Counted from the stretch's first letter, positions 50,853 to 60,449 are shown. The stretch is 64,000 nt of DNA from Sphingopyxis chilensis (GCF_035930445.1 NZ_CP142394.1:3691501-3755500), one strand, 5' to 3'. Notes: generated by a model from the letters alone, not told the origin. Program-made: numbers and translations.

Positions 50853-51546
50853 GGTTCCAGTCCAGTCGCCAGCGCATCCCGGCGCCGCCGCCGCGCCAGC
50901 GCAGCAGTTCGAGGTCGAAGGCGGGCGCGCCGGGGGCGTTGGCTTCGAGGGCGTGGGAGGCGGCGGCGGCGACGCTCCAGCGCGTTTCGGCGACGCTCGG
51001 GGCCGGGGCTGCATTCAGCCGGAGCATCAGCAGCGTCGTGCCCGCATCGCGCGCGCCGAGCGCGAGGCGGCGTCCCGCCGTGAGGTCGAATAAAGGGAAT
51101 CTGCCCCAGCTTTCGACGATCACCGCCGCCGACCCCGCGCAGCGGATCGCGTCATTCGCGCAGGCGAGCAACATCTTCGCATCGGGGGTCTCGACAAGAA
51201 GCAGCCGGTCGGGGTCGCCGCCGAGTTCGGCGATGCCGGGGGCATAGATATGACCGCTGCGCTTGCCGGCATCGCTTGTGCGTAGCCAGACGAGCGGCGC
51301 CCTGCCCGGCGTGCGCAGCGCGAGGAGTGCGGCGAAGGCGGCGGCGCTCGTCGCGTCGAGCGCGTCGGCGGCGAAAAATTCATGGCACCGCCCGACCGCG
51401 AGGCCGCCGCCCAGTGCATCGTCGAAGGATGCGTGTCCGCTCTTCAGCCAGCCCTCGGCCGGGCGGCTTTCGAAACCGCCACTGGCGGCTATCCGGGCGA
51501 TGCGTTGGCGCAGCCCGGCGAGAGGGTAAGACGACTCGCGCATCAT
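50743..51546 (-). CDS. imuA: ImuA (SulA/RecA-like) mutasome protein
   Basis: 267 residues. The ImuA pattern is seen in FDDALGGGLAVGRCHEFFA, PLVWLRTSDAGKRSGHIYAPGIAELGGDPDRLLLVET and AVIVESWGRFPLFDLTAGRRLALGARDAGTTLLMLRL. ImuA is needed with ImuB and DnaE2 for damage-induced mutagenesis. ATG 51546 (or 51543) is chosen because AGGA of its ribosome site lies inside the LexA box just upstream; a longer frame to 51627 would run through the operator. Confidence 0.88.
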   Translation of the reverse strand: MMRESSYPLAGLRQRIARIAASGGFESRPAEGWLKSGHASFDDALGGGLAVGRCHEFFAADALDATSAAAFAALLALRTPGRAPLVWLRTSDAGKRSGHIYAPGIAELGGDPDRLLLVETPDAKMLLACANDAIRCAGSAAVIVESWGRFPLFDLTAGRRLALGARDAGTTLLMLRLNAAPAPSVAETRWSVAAAASHALEANAPGAPAFDLELLRWRGGGAGMRWRLDWNHDEQSFSPNAGDTALSGTLLSLPARRAMASHGAEAA

Positions 51547-51548
51547 TT

Positions 51549-51563
51549 GTTCCTGATATGTTC
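51549..51563. promoter_or_regulatory. LexA (SOS) box of imuA-imuB-dnaE2
   Basis: GTTC-CTGATAT-GTTC is the alphaproteobacterial SOS box. It ends two bases before the imuA ATG on the minus strand; the AGGA ribosome site is part of it. Confidence 0.9.
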
Positions 51564-51621
51564 TATTAGCGCTTTTGGGGTCGCGCTTGTCAAGAAGAGT
51601 CAGGATGATGGCTCTACACCT

Positions 51622-51649
51622 CGTCATTCCCGCTTTTGCGAGAATGACG
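51622..51649. repeat. Short REP-like hairpin after the efflux operon
   Basis: CGTCATTCCCGC-TTTT-GCGAGAATGACG, a 12-bp stem with one G-T pair. It shares the CGTCAT...CCCG theme with the 45821 element. No T-run follows, so terminator function is doubtful. Confidence 0.7.
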
Positions 51650-51660
51650 AATGTGGTGGG

Positions 51661-53085
51661 TTAGGGCGTTTCCATCCCCGCGCGGCTGTCGCCGCCCAAT
51701 GCGCGGAACAGCGCGATTCGCGTGCTGACGAGCAGCAATTGCGTCCCGATCTCGCTCCGCCGCGCCGAATAGAGGCTGCGCTGCGCGTCGAGGCTCGAGA
51801 GGAAGCTGTCGACCCCGCCCTTGTAGCGCGCATCGGTGAGCGTTGCCGTATCGGCCGCAGCCTCCGTATTCGCGGCCGCGGCGCGCACCCGCTCGGCGAT
51901 CGTGCCTTGCACCGCGAGCGCGTCGGCGACCTCGCGGAACGCGGTCTGGATCGCGCCTTCATAGCTCGCGAGCGCGGCGTCGCGCTGCGCCTCGCTGACC
52001 GCGACCCCCGCGCGGCGGCCGCCCGCGTCGAAGATCGTCGCGCTGGCATCACCGCCCGCCGACCAGCTGAACGACCCGCTGTCGAACAGGCTGGAAAGCG
52101 CGTTGCTCGCGAAGCCGAGCAGGCCGGTGAGCGAAATCGACGGGAAGAGCTGTGCGCGCGCGACGCCGATATCGGCGTTGGCTGCGCGCAGGCCATATTC
52201 GGCCTCGATCACGTCGGGGCGGCGGAGCAGGATTTCGGAGCGGACCCCGGCGGGGAGCGCCACCACCGACGGCGTGACTTCGGTCAGACTGGTGGGGAGC
52301 CGCGCGCGGTCGATATCGCCGCCGACGAGCAGGCGGATCAGATTCTCGTCCTGCGCGAGCGCGGTCCGTTGCTGCGCGATCGAATCCTCGGCGGTGGCAA
52401 GGATCTGTTCGGCCTGGCGCAGGTCGGTGCGCGGCGCGACGCCGCCGTCGAGCCGCGCCTTGGTCAGCCGCACGTTTTCGCGCGCATTGGCGGCGGTGTC
52501 CTCGGCGATTTTCAGCAGGTCGCGGTCGGCGCCATAGGTCGCCCACGCGTCGGCGAGATTGGCGATCAGCGCGAGCCGGACGGTGCGCGACGCCGCCTCG
52601 GTTCCAAGCGCGCGGTTGCGGTCGGCTTCGGTCGCATTGGCGAGCTTGCCGAACAGGTCGAGTTCGAAGGCGGTGATGCCGCCGCGTAGCGAGAAATCGC
52701 CGCTGCCTCCGCCGCTTCCAGCGCCGCTGCTGGTGCCGCTTCCGCTCGAATCCGAATAGCCGGCGCCCGCGCTGATCCCGAGTTCGGGGAATTGCCCCGA
52801 CCGCGTGACCCGCACCTGCGCGCGCGCGGCGGCGACATTGGCGTAAGCGACGCGCAGGTCGCGGTTGTTCGCGAGTGCCTGCTCGGTCAGCGACTGGAGT
52901 CGTGGATCGGTGAAGACGCTTTTGTACGAAAGGATCGGCAGCGCCGCCTCGCTCTGCAACAGATAGGCGTCGCCGGCGGGCCAGCTTTGCGGGACGGGCG
53001 GCGTCGGCAGCACTGTCTTTGGCGCGAGCGAGCAGCCGGCGAGCGCGAGCGTGCCCGCGAGCAGGAGGGCGCGGGTGCGAATCAT
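51661..53085 (-). CDS. RND efflux outer-membrane factor (NodT family lipoprotein)
   Basis: 474 residues with a lipobox (LALAGC) and the TolC-like repeat structure: FTDPRLQSLTEQALANNRDLRVAYANVAAARAQ, and ELDLFGKLANATEADRNRAL with its second-half counterpart. It forms the outer-membrane exit duct. It starts with an ATGA overlap behind the RND pump gene and closes the operon; a REP-like hairpin lies just after it. Confidence 0.93.
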   Translation of the reverse strand: MIRTRALLLAGTLALAGCSLAPKTVLPTPPVPQSWPAGDAYLLQSEAALPILSYKSVFTDPRLQSLTEQALANNRDLRVAYANVAAARAQVRVTRSGQFPELGISAGAGYSDSSGSGTSSGAGSGGGSGDFSLRGGITAFELDLFGKLANATEADRNRALGTEAASRTVRLALIANLADAWATYGADRDLLKIAEDTAANARENVRLTKARLDGGVAPRTDLRQAEQILATAEDSIAQQRTALAQDENLIRLLVGGDIDRARLPTSLTEVTPSVVALPAGVRSEILLRRPDVIEAEYGLRAANADIGVARAQLFPSISLTGLLGFASNALSSLFDSGSFSWSAGGDASATIFDAGGRRAGVAVSEAQRDAALASYEGAIQTAFREVADALAVQGTIAERVRAAAANTEAAADTATLTDARYKGGVDSFLSSLDAQRSLYSARRSEIGTQLLLVSTRIALFRALGGDSRAGMETP

Positions 53086-56000
53086 GCCGGAACCTCCGCC
53101 GCGCCGTCACCCTTGTTCTTGCTGAACCGCGCGCGCGCCGCGGCGAGACCGTCGCGCACGCCGCGGCGGACGAGGACGAAGAAGAGCGGGATGAAGAAGA
53201 TGGCGAGGAAGGCGGCGGTGAGCATGCCGCCGATCACCGAGGTGCCGATCGCGACGCGGCTGTTCGCGCCGGCACCGGTCGCGATCGCGAGCGGCAGCAC
53301 GCCGAATATGAAGGCGAAGCTCGTCATCAGGATCGGACGCAGGCGGATGCGCGCCGCCTCGACCGCCGCCTCGATCACGCGTTTGCCCTTGCGTTCTTCC
53401 TGCTCGGCGAATTCGATCATCAGGATCGCATTTTTCGCAGCTAACCCCATCGTCGTAAGCAGGCCGATCTGGAGATAGACGTCGTTTTCGAGCCCGCGTA
53501 GGTTCACCGCGAACACCGCGCCGATCAGCCCCAGCGGGATGACGAGCAGCACCGCGAGCGGGATCGACCAGCTTTCATAGAGCGCCGCGAGGCAGAGGAA
53601 GACGACGAGCAGCGACAGGCCGTACAGCAACGGCGCCTGCCCCGAAGAGAGGCGTTCTTCATAGGAGGATCCCGACCAGGCGACGCTGGTGCCGGGGATT
53701 TCGTTCGCCATCCGCTCCATTTCGTCCATCGCCTCGCCCGAGCTGGTGCCGGGGGAGGGCTGGCCCGAGATTTCGAAGGCGGGGACGCCCTGAAAGCGCG
53801 AACTGCTGCTCGGCGTCGTCGACCAGCCGACGGTGGCAAACGCCGAGAAGGGCGACATTTGCCCGTCGGTCGAGCGAACGAACCATTGGCTGAGGTCTTC
53901 GGGCTTGGCCCGATAAGGCGCGTCGCCCTGGACATAGACGCGCTTGACGCGCCCCTTGTCGATGAAGTCGTTGACGTAACGCCCGCCCCACGCGGTCGCG
54001 AGCGTGTTGTTCACATCGCCATTGTCGATGCCATAGGCGGTCAGCCGCTGCGTATCGACGTCGATCTTCAGTGTCGATACGTCGGGCAGGTCGGACAGGC
54101 GCACCGAGCTCAGCTTCGGATTCTCGTTCGCCATCGCGAGCAGCTTTTCGCGCGCGGCGACGAATTCGTCGCGGCTCATCCCGCTGCGGTTCTGAAGCTG
54201 CATCGTGAAGCCTGCCGAATCGCCGAGCCCGCGCACCGCGCCGGGGACGAGCGCGAATATCTGTGCATCGCGCACGCCGGAGAGCGCGGCGCGCGCGCGC
54301 CCCGCGATCGCCTCGGCGCTCCGCTCCTCGCCGGGGCGCTCGTCCCAGTGGACTAGGTTCACGAAGCCCTGTCCGGTATTCTGGCCGACAGCGCCGCCGC
54401 CCCCGCCCCCGCCGGCGACAAGGAACAGCGCCCCGACATTCGCCTTTTCCTCGGTCAGCATATATTTTTCGACCATGTCGCGCACTTCGAGCGTGCGCGC
54501 CTGCGTCGCGCCCGCGGGCAGGCGGAACTGGACCGAAACGCGCCCCTGATCCTCATTGGGCAAAAACCCGCTCGGCAGACGGAGGAAGAGGAAGGCGAGG
54601 GCTGCGAGCAGCACGACATAGATGGCAAGGAACAGCCATTTGCGATCGACGACCTTCGTGACGCTGCCGACATAGCGGTCGACCGAGCGATCGAAGCGTG
54701 TATTGAAGCCGGTCTTGGCGCGCTCGAGAAAGGCGTGGACACGCGGGAAGCGACCGCCATTGCCCTCGTCGCCATTCTTCGGCTTGAGCAGGGTCGATGT
54801 CAGCGCCGGACTCAGGATCAGCGCGACGAGCACCGACAGCGCCATCGCCGAGACGATGGTGACCGAGAACTGGCGATAGATGACGCCGGTCGATCCGCCG
54901 AAAAAGGCCATCGGCAGGAACACCGCCGACAGCACGAGCGCGATCGCGATCAGCGCGACCTGCAATTCCTGCATCGACTGGATCGTCGCCTCGCGCGCCG
55001 ACATGCCGGGATTTTCTTCCATTAATCGCTCGACATTCTCGACCACGACGATCGCATCGTCGACGAGCAGGCCGATCGCGAGGGTCAGTCCGAACAGGGT
55101 CAGCGTGTTGATGCTGAAGCCCAGCATATAGAAGATGCCGAAGGTGCCGAGCAGCACGACGGGCACCGCGATCGCGGGGATCAGCACCGCGCGCCAGCTT
55201 TGCAGGAAGACGAACATCACGAGGATCACGAGCAGGATCGCCTCGAACAGCGATTTCTGCACTTCGCTCACCGACAGCTTGATGAAGGTGGTCGAATCAT
55301 TGGCATAGCTGTAGGTCAGGCCGTCGGGGAAATCGGCGCCAAGCTCGGTCATCCGCGCCTTGACGCGGTCGGCGGTCTCCAGTGCGTCTGCCCCCGGCGA
55401 CAGCGAAATCGACATGCCCGCGCCCGGATGGCCGTTGATGCGCACGACCGTGCTGTAATTTTCGGCGCCGATCTCGACCCGTGCAATATCCTTGATCCGC
55501 ACCGTCGCGCCGTCGGGCAGCGTTTTCAGCACGATATTCTCGAATTGTTCGGCGGTCTGCATCCGCGACTGGGCGGTGACCGTCGCGTTGAGCATCTGCC
55601 CTTCGGGCGCGGGGAGGCCGCCGACCTCGCCCGCCGCGACCTCGCTGTTCTGCGCGGTGATCGCCGCGACAACATCGTTCGGCATCAACGACACCGCGGC
55701 GAGCCGCTGGGGATTGAGCCAGATGCGCATCGCGTGCGGCGATCCAAAGACATTGACGTCGCCGACGCCTTCGACGCGCGAGAGAGGGTCCTGGATGTTG
55801 GAGGACAGATAGTCGGACACGTCCTGGAACGAGCGTGTGTCGGTGGTGTCGTAGACGCCGACGAGCAGCAGCGAATCCGAATTGGACTTGGTGACGCGCA
55901 CGCCCTGTTGCTGCACCTGCTGGGGCAGGCGCGAGACCGCCGACTGGATCTTGTTCTGGACCTGCACCTGCGCGATGTCGGGGTCGGTGCCTTTTTCGAA

Positions 56001-56279
56001 GATCGCGGTGATACTCGCCTGTCCGCGCGAACTCGACTGCGAGCTGAAATAGAGCAGGCCGTCGATCCCGGTCAGCTGCTGTTCGAGAACCTGCGTGACG
56101 CTGTTCTCGATCGTCTCGGCCGACGCGCCCGGATAAGTCGCGCGAATATTGACCTGCGTCGGCGCGATGTCGGGATATTGCTCGATCGGCAGCGAAAAGA
56201 GCGCGCCGACGCCGCCGAGCATGACGATGATCGCCAGCACCCAGGCAAAGATCGGCCGGTTGATGAAAAGACGCGACAT
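53082..56279 (-). CDS. RND multidrug efflux transporter, AcrB/MexB type (HAE1)
   Basis: 1065 residues. It has the N-terminal FINRPIFAWVLAIIVMLGG, the proton-relay DD pair in GLLVDDAIVVVENVERLMEE, twelve predicted membrane helices and two large periplasmic loops. This is the drug-exporting HAE1 class. The cytoplasmic C-terminus is short. It lies between its adaptor (six bases upstream) and outer-membrane factor (ATGA overlap). The substrate range cannot be predicted; no local regulator gene is present. Confidence 0.95.
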   Translation of the reverse strand: MSRLFINRPIFAWVLAIIVMLGGVGALFSLPIEQYPDIAPTQVNIRATYPGASAETIENSVTQVLEQQLTGIDGLLYFSSQSSSRGQASITAIFEKGTDPDIAQVQVQNKIQSAVSRLPQQVQQQGVRVTKSNSDSLLLVGVYDTTDTRSFQDVSDYLSSNIQDPLSRVEGVGDVNVFGSPHAMRIWLNPQRLAAVSLMPNDVVAAITAQNSEVAAGEVGGLPAPEGQMLNATVTAQSRMQTAEQFENIVLKTLPDGATVRIKDIARVEIGAENYSTVVRINGHPGAGMSISLSPGADALETADRVKARMTELGADFPDGLTYSYANDSTTFIKLSVSEVQKSLFEAILLVILVMFVFLQSWRAVLIPAIAVPVVLLGTFGIFYMLGFSINTLTLFGLTLAIGLLVDDAIVVVENVERLMEENPGMSAREATIQSMQELQVALIAIALVLSAVFLPMAFFGGSTGVIYRQFSVTIVSAMALSVLVALILSPALTSTLLKPKNGDEGNGGRFPRVHAFLERAKTGFNTRFDRSVDRYVGSVTKVVDRKWLFLAIYVVLLAALAFLFLRLPSGFLPNEDQGRVSVQFRLPAGATQARTLEVRDMVEKYMLTEEKANVGALFLVAGGGGGGGAVGQNTGQGFVNLVHWDERPGEERSAEAIAGRARAALSGVRDAQIFALVPGAVRGLGDSAGFTMQLQNRSGMSRDEFVAAREKLLAMANENPKLSSVRLSDLPDVSTLKIDVDTQRLTAYGIDNGDVNNTLATAWGGRYVNDFIDKGRVKRVYVQGDAPYRAKPEDLSQWFVRSTDGQMSPFSAFATVGWSTTPSSSSRFQGVPAFEISGQPSPGTSSGEAMDEMERMANEIPGTSVAWSGSSYEERLSSGQAPLLYGLSLLVVFLCLAALYESWSIPLAVLLVIPLGLIGAVFAVNLRGLENDVYLQIGLLTTMGLAAKNAILMIEFAEQEERKGKRVIEAAVEAARIRLRPILMTSFAFIFGVLPLAIATGAGANSRVAIGTSVIGGMLTAAFLAIFFIPLFFVLVRRGVRDGLAAARARFSKNKGDGAAEVPA

Positions 56280-56285
56280 GGGGCG

Positions 56286-57464
56286 CTATTCGCCCTTCGT
56301 TCCGGCGCCGCTGCCCTTGGGCGTTCCGACCCGCTGTGCGCTGCTCGCGGGCACGGGGCGGACGGCTGCGCCCTGTCGCAGATTGCCGATTCCCTGCGTG
56401 ATCACGCGCTCGCCGGGTTTCAGCCCGTCGGTCACGACCCAGTTGGCACCGGACGTGCGGTCGGCGACGATCTTGCGCCGCACCGCCTTGTTATCCTTGC
56501 CGACGAGATAGACGAAGGCGGAACCGTCGAAATCGCGCTGGACCGCGGCCTGCGGCAGCAGGATCGCCGACGGGTTCACCGCCTGGTCGAACATCGCGGT
56601 CACGAACATGCCGGGCAGCAACACTCCCGTGGGATTGGGGAAGCGCGCGCGCAGCGTCACGGTGCCGGTCGCTTCGTTGACCGTGACGTCGGAAAACTGG
56701 ACCGTCCCGGCAAAACCATAGGTGCTGCCGTCCTCGAGGCGCAGGCGCACCGACGTGCTGCCGGCATCGACCCCGCCGCTTTCGATCGCCTGGCGCAGCG
56801 TGGTAAGCTCCGCGCTCGATTGCTGCATGTCGACATACATCGGATCGGTTTGCTGGATCACCGCGAGCGGCGTCGCCTGGCTCGCGCTGACGAGCCCGCC
56901 CGGCGTCACGAGCGATCGGCCGATGCGGCCGCTGATCGGCGCGGTGATCGTCGCGAAGCGCAGGTTGATCCGCGCGGTTTCGAGCGCCGCGCTATTCTGC
57001 GCGACCGCCGCGCGCGCCATCCGCGCCTCGGCAAGTGCGTCGGTATAATCCTGCTCGGCGACCGCCTGCATCTTGGCGAGTGGTTCGAGGCGGCGGGCGC
57101 GCTCTTCGGCCGCCTGCACGCTGGCGCGCGCGCTGGCGAGGTTCGCAGCGGCCTGATCGACCCCGGCCCGATAGAGGCTGGGGTCGATCTGATAGAGCGG
57201 CTGGCCCGCGCGGACGAAACCGCCCTCGGTAAACAGGCGGCGGCGGATCAGGCCATTGACCTGCGGGCGCACTTCGCTCGTTTCATAGGCGACCGTGCGT
57301 CCGCCGAGCGAGGTGGTGACGGGCACCGGCTGGACCGCGACGCTGACATAGCCGACCTCGGGCGCGCCACGTCCGCCCTTTTCCTCTTCGGCGGAACAGG
57401 CGGCAAGACACAAGGCGATGGCACACAGGGCTCCGGCACGAAGCAGCGGCCTCTTGTCCAGCAT
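56286..57464 (-). CDS. RND efflux periplasmic adaptor (AcrA/MexA type)
   Basis: 392 residues with a lipobox (CLAAC at the signal peptide end), a lipoyl/hairpin domain (VNGLIRRRLFTEGGFVRAGQPLYQIDPSLY, a coiled-coil hairpin), and beta-barrel and membrane-proximal domains (VMLRARFPNP-like TLRARFPNPTGVLLPGMFV). It bridges the pump and outer-membrane factor. First gene of the operon. A 10-base tandem repeat, possibly an operator, lies about 90 bases upstream. Confidence 0.93.
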   Translation of the reverse strand: MLDKRPLLRAGALCAIALCLAACSAEEEKGGRGAPEVGYVSVAVQPVPVTTSLGGRTVAYETSEVRPQVNGLIRRRLFTEGGFVRAGQPLYQIDPSLYRAGVDQAAANLASARASVQAAEERARRLEPLAKMQAVAEQDYTDALAEARMARAAVAQNSAALETARINLRFATITAPISGRIGRSLVTPGGLVSASQATPLAVIQQTDPMYVDMQQSSAELTTLRQAIESGGVDAGSTSVRLRLEDGSTYGFAGTVQFSDVTVNEATGTVTLRARFPNPTGVLLPGMFVTAMFDQAVNPSAILLPQAAVQRDFDGSAFVYLVGKDNKAVRRKIVADRTSGANWVVTDGLKPGERVITQGIGNLRQGAAVRPVPASSAQRVGTPKGSGAGTKGE

Positions 57465-57550
57465 AGGGATTAATCTCGTTTCAAGTCAGAACGGGGAGGT
57501 TTTACGCCTATTCAACCCATTGCCCCGCCGCTGGCAAGCCCAATGGGCGC

Positions 57551-57570
57551 GTTGCGACAATTTGCGACAA
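57551..57570. repeat. 10-base tandem repeat upstream of the efflux operon
   Basis: GTTGCGACAA is followed directly by TTTGCGACAA. One repeat per helical turn suggests a regulator site; none is identified. Confidence 0.5.
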
Positions 57571-57610
57571 TTTTTCGGTTGGCAGCGATCCCGCGCGCCG
57601 CGGGCGAAAG

Positions 57611-57643
57611 TTGTCATACTAATGGGATAGTTGTCATACAATT
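57611..57643. promoter_or_regulatory. Tandem GntR-type operators, second TonB receptor promoter
   Basis: TTGTCATACTAA (57611) and TTGTCATACAATT (57631) are spaced 20 bases, just upstream of the -35-like hexamer. This matches the tandem arrangement at 8499-8531. Confidence 0.62.
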
Positions 57644-57680
57644 TTTGCTTGACACGCGCTCGCTGTTTCCCGCATCATTC

Positions 57681-57696
57681 GTGACACCGGTTACCA
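57681..57696. promoter_or_regulatory. LacI-type operator, second TonB receptor promoter
   Basis: GTGACACCGGTTACCA, nearly identical to the kduI-promoter copy (63361). It lies directly after the putative -10, an ideal repression position. Confidence 0.7.
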
Positions 57697-57825
57697 GTTC
57701 CGGGCAACGAAACCGAAAATGGATGCGCGTTGGCCGGCTCGCAAGGGAATGGCCGTCAGACGCCATCCCCGTGGGAAATCAGGGGCGATCGGGCGACTTG
57801 CCCGTTGCCGGGTGGGAGGATGGAA

Positions 57826-60438
57826 ATGGCTATTCAGGCAAGATGGGGTGCGGGAACATTGGCGAAGCTCGCGGGCGGCGCATCGCTGGCCGCGCTGGCA
57901 ATGGCGCCGGCTTGGGCGCAGGACACCACAGCGTCAGCCCAAGAGGATGCGATCGTCGTCACCGGCATTCGTGCTTCGCTCGAACAGGCGGCCGACATCA
58001 AGCGCGAGGCCGATCAGGTGCTCGACGTCATCACCGCAGAAGACGTCGGCAAGCTTCCCGACGCGAACGTCGCCGAAGCGCTGCAACGTGTCACCGGGGT
58101 CCAGATTACCCGCGTCTTCGGCGAAGGCCAGTCGGTCTCGGTCCGCGGCCTGCAACAGGTGCGCGTCGAGGTCGACGGCCGCACGTTGCTTGGCTGGTCG
58201 GCGCGCCTGTCGCCGCCCGAGAACGACCAGCTCGGCCGCTCGTCGGGCCTCGATTCGGTGCCGTCGAGCCTGTTCGGTCGCCTCGAAGTGCGCAAGTCGC
58301 CGCTCGCGAGCCAGGCCGAAGGCGGGCTCGGCGGCACGGTCAATCTCGTCACCCCGAAGCCGCTGTCGTTCAAGGAGCCGACGATTTCGGTGCGCGCGCA
58401 GGGCGTCTATTCGGAAAATTCGGACAAGTTCGAACCCGCGATCACGGGCTTCGCGACGACCAAATTCGCCGACGGCCGCATCGGTGTCATGATCGCGGGC
58501 GAATATCAGAAGCGCACCTCGACGACGCAGACGTTCGAGCGCAACAATTTCCTCGACCGCAATTACACCGCCGGCGGGACGACCACCGTCCAGCCGACGC
58601 CGGTGCTGCTCCAATATGAACAATTCACCGTCGATCGCTCGCGGCTCGGCCTCAACGGCGCGATCCAGTTCGAGGTAACGCCCGAATTCACGATCACCGC
58701 CGACGCGCTTTACTCGAAGCTCAAGACCGGGCGCCGTCAGGATTTCTTCGCCTTCCGCCTGCCCACCGGCGCCAATCCGGTGACGGGTGCCGTCGTCGAG
58801 GACGGCATGGTCGTCGCGGGCAACGCAAACGGAACGGTCACCACTGCGGGGCAGATCCGCAACGAACCGACCGAAAGCTTCCTCTACGGGCTCAACGGAA
58901 AATATGAGAGCGACGGGCTGACGATCGAGGCCGACGGCTATTACAGCAAGGGCACGATCGACCAGACGATCCAGATCATCACCTTGCAGGGGACCGCCGC
59001 CGTGCCCGGCGCGTTCGATTTCCGCGACCAGACCATCCCGTCGCTGACGCTCGGCGTGACCTTCGACCCGACCGATTACGTCTCGTACAATCCCGCGAAC
59101 AACGGCGTACGCAGCAACCGCCTGCGCGGCCTGCTCGAGGAATGGACGGGCAAGCTCGACGTCGGTTACGAGACCGCGGGCGGCGTCACGATCGCGGCGG
59201 GGGTGCGCTATACCGACCTCCACGCGCGCTCGAACGCCTTCCGCAGCCAGGTCACGCCGACGCGTGAGGAGATCGAACCCTATCTGAAGCTTGTCGATGC
59301 GGGCGATTTCCTGTCCGACATCCCGGGCACCTTCCCGCGCAGCTTTTTGAGCACCGCGCCGACCTTCGACTATGTTTTCACGCGCGCGCAGGCGGCCGAA
59401 CCCAACCCTGATCCGAACGGGCGTTCGACGTTGCTGCCCAACCTCCAGCGCGACTATGACTTCAGCGAAAAGACGGTCGCGGGATATCTGATGGTGTCGG
59501 GAGAGGGCGAGATCGCCGGAATTCCATACAAGGCGAACGCCGGCGTGCGCATCGCCTCGACGCGCCTGTCGGTCGATTCCTATGTCAACGTCGGCGCCGT
59601 CAGCACGCTGGTCACCGACAAGAACCGCTATACCAATGTGCTGCCGAGCGCGAACATCGCCTTCAACGTCACCGACGATTTCCTGATCCGCGTCTCGGGC
59701 TCGCAGACGATGCAGCGCGCCTCGATCGCCGATCTTGCGCCATCGACCTTCTTCAACGCAACGAACCTGTCGGTCACCGGCGGCAATGTGAATCTCGAAC
59801 CGCCGATCGCGACGCAGGCCGACATCAGCTTCGAATATTATACGGGGAAAAGCTCGCTGATCTCGGGCGCGCTTTTCTACAAGGACATCAAGAATTTCAT
59901 CGCGAACTTCGTGACCACCGGCGTCGACCTCGATCTCGACGACCAAGGCCGCGAATTGACCTTCTCGCGCCCCGAAAATCTTGCGAGTGCGAAAATCAAG
60001 GGGTTCGAGATCGGTATCCAGCAGTTCATGGACTTCCTGCCGTCGCCGCTCGACGGTTTCGGTGTGATCGCGAACTACACCTATTCGGATGCCGAGGATA
60101 ACGCCGGCTTCCCGCTCGTCGCGGTGTCGAAGAACAGCTACAACGTTGTCGGCCTTTACGAGAAAGGCCCCTTCTCGGCGCGCCTCGCCTATAATTACCG
60201 CGACGAGGCGGTGTTCGAATTTTCGCAGGGGCGCCCAAGCTTCGTCGGCTCGCGCTCGCAGCTCGACGCGCAGGTCGGGCTCGACATCACGAAGAATATC
60301 GCGCTGTCGCTGCAGGCGCAGAATCTGCTGCCGAAGAAATCGGCGACGACCGAGTATAGCAATTTCAACACGACCGCGCTCAACAGCTATGCGCTGTCCG
60401 AACGGCGGTTTTCGGTCGGCGTGCGCGCGAAGTTTTAA
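57826..60438 (+). CDS. TonB-dependent outer-membrane receptor (second, polysaccharide locus)
   Basis: 870 residues. A signal peptide (to APAWAQ) is followed by a TonB-box region (DAIVVTGIRASLEQAADIKR) and plug (VITAEDVGKLPDANVAEALQRVTGVQITR), then a barrel ending RRFSVGVRAKF with a terminal Phe. This is the Caulobacter/Xanthomonas-type TonB receptor family. ATG 57826 follows GGGAGGA at eight bases. A perfect 13-bp hairpin separates it from the beta-helix gene. With its LacI and GntR operators it belongs to the uronate regulon and probably imports a different oligomer from the first receptor (inference). Confidence 0.93.
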   Translation: MAIQARWGAGTLAKLAGGASLAALAMAPAWAQDTTASAQEDAIVVTGIRASLEQAADIKREADQVLDVITAEDVGKLPDANVAEALQRVTGVQITRVFGEGQSVSVRGLQQVRVEVDGRTLLGWSARLSPPENDQLGRSSGLDSVPSSLFGRLEVRKSPLASQAEGGLGGTVNLVTPKPLSFKEPTISVRAQGVYSENSDKFEPAITGFATTKFADGRIGVMIAGEYQKRTSTTQTFERNNFLDRNYTAGGTTTVQPTPVLLQYEQFTVDRSRLGLNGAIQFEVTPEFTITADALYSKLKTGRRQDFFAFRLPTGANPVTGAVVEDGMVVAGNANGTVTTAGQIRNEPTESFLYGLNGKYESDGLTIEADGYYSKGTIDQTIQIITLQGTAAVPGAFDFRDQTIPSLTLGVTFDPTDYVSYNPANNGVRSNRLRGLLEEWTGKLDVGYETAGGVTIAAGVRYTDLHARSNAFRSQVTPTREEIEPYLKLVDAGDFLSDIPGTFPRSFLSTAPTFDYVFTRAQAAEPNPDPNGRSTLLPNLQRDYDFSEKTVAGYLMVSGEGEIAGIPYKANAGVRIASTRLSVDSYVNVGAVSTLVTDKNRYTNVLPSANIAFNVTDDFLIRVSGSQTMQRASIADLAPSTFFNATNLSVTGGNVNLEPPIATQADISFEYYTGKSSLISGALFYKDIKNFIANFVTTGVDLDLDDQGRELTFSRPENLASAKIKGFEIGIQQFMDFLPSPLDGFGVIANYTYSDAEDNAGFPLVAVSKNSYNVVGLYEKGPFSARLAYNYRDEAVFEFSQGRPSFVGSRSQLDAQVGLDITKNIALSLQAQNLLPKKSATTEYSNFNTTALNSYALSERRFSVGVRAKF

Positions 60439-60449
60439 AACGGGTCCCC

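Larger units (their letters stand above)
57465..57825. other. Efflux-TonB receptor divergent control region
   Basis: 361 bases without a gene. From left to right it holds a G/A-rich ribosome-site region for the adaptor gene, a 10-base tandem repeat (57551-57570), two GntR-type elements, a TTGACA -35-like hexamer (57649-57654) with a weak CATCAT -10 (57673-57678), the LacI-type operator, and a leader of about 120 bases ending in GGGAGGA before the receptor ATG. Confidence 0.75.

Noticed and set aside
55200..57473. 757-codon plus-strand frame opposite the RND pump and adaptor
   Set aside because: Spans two convincing genes of the other strand and translates to Arg/Gly/Asp-rich shadow sequence.
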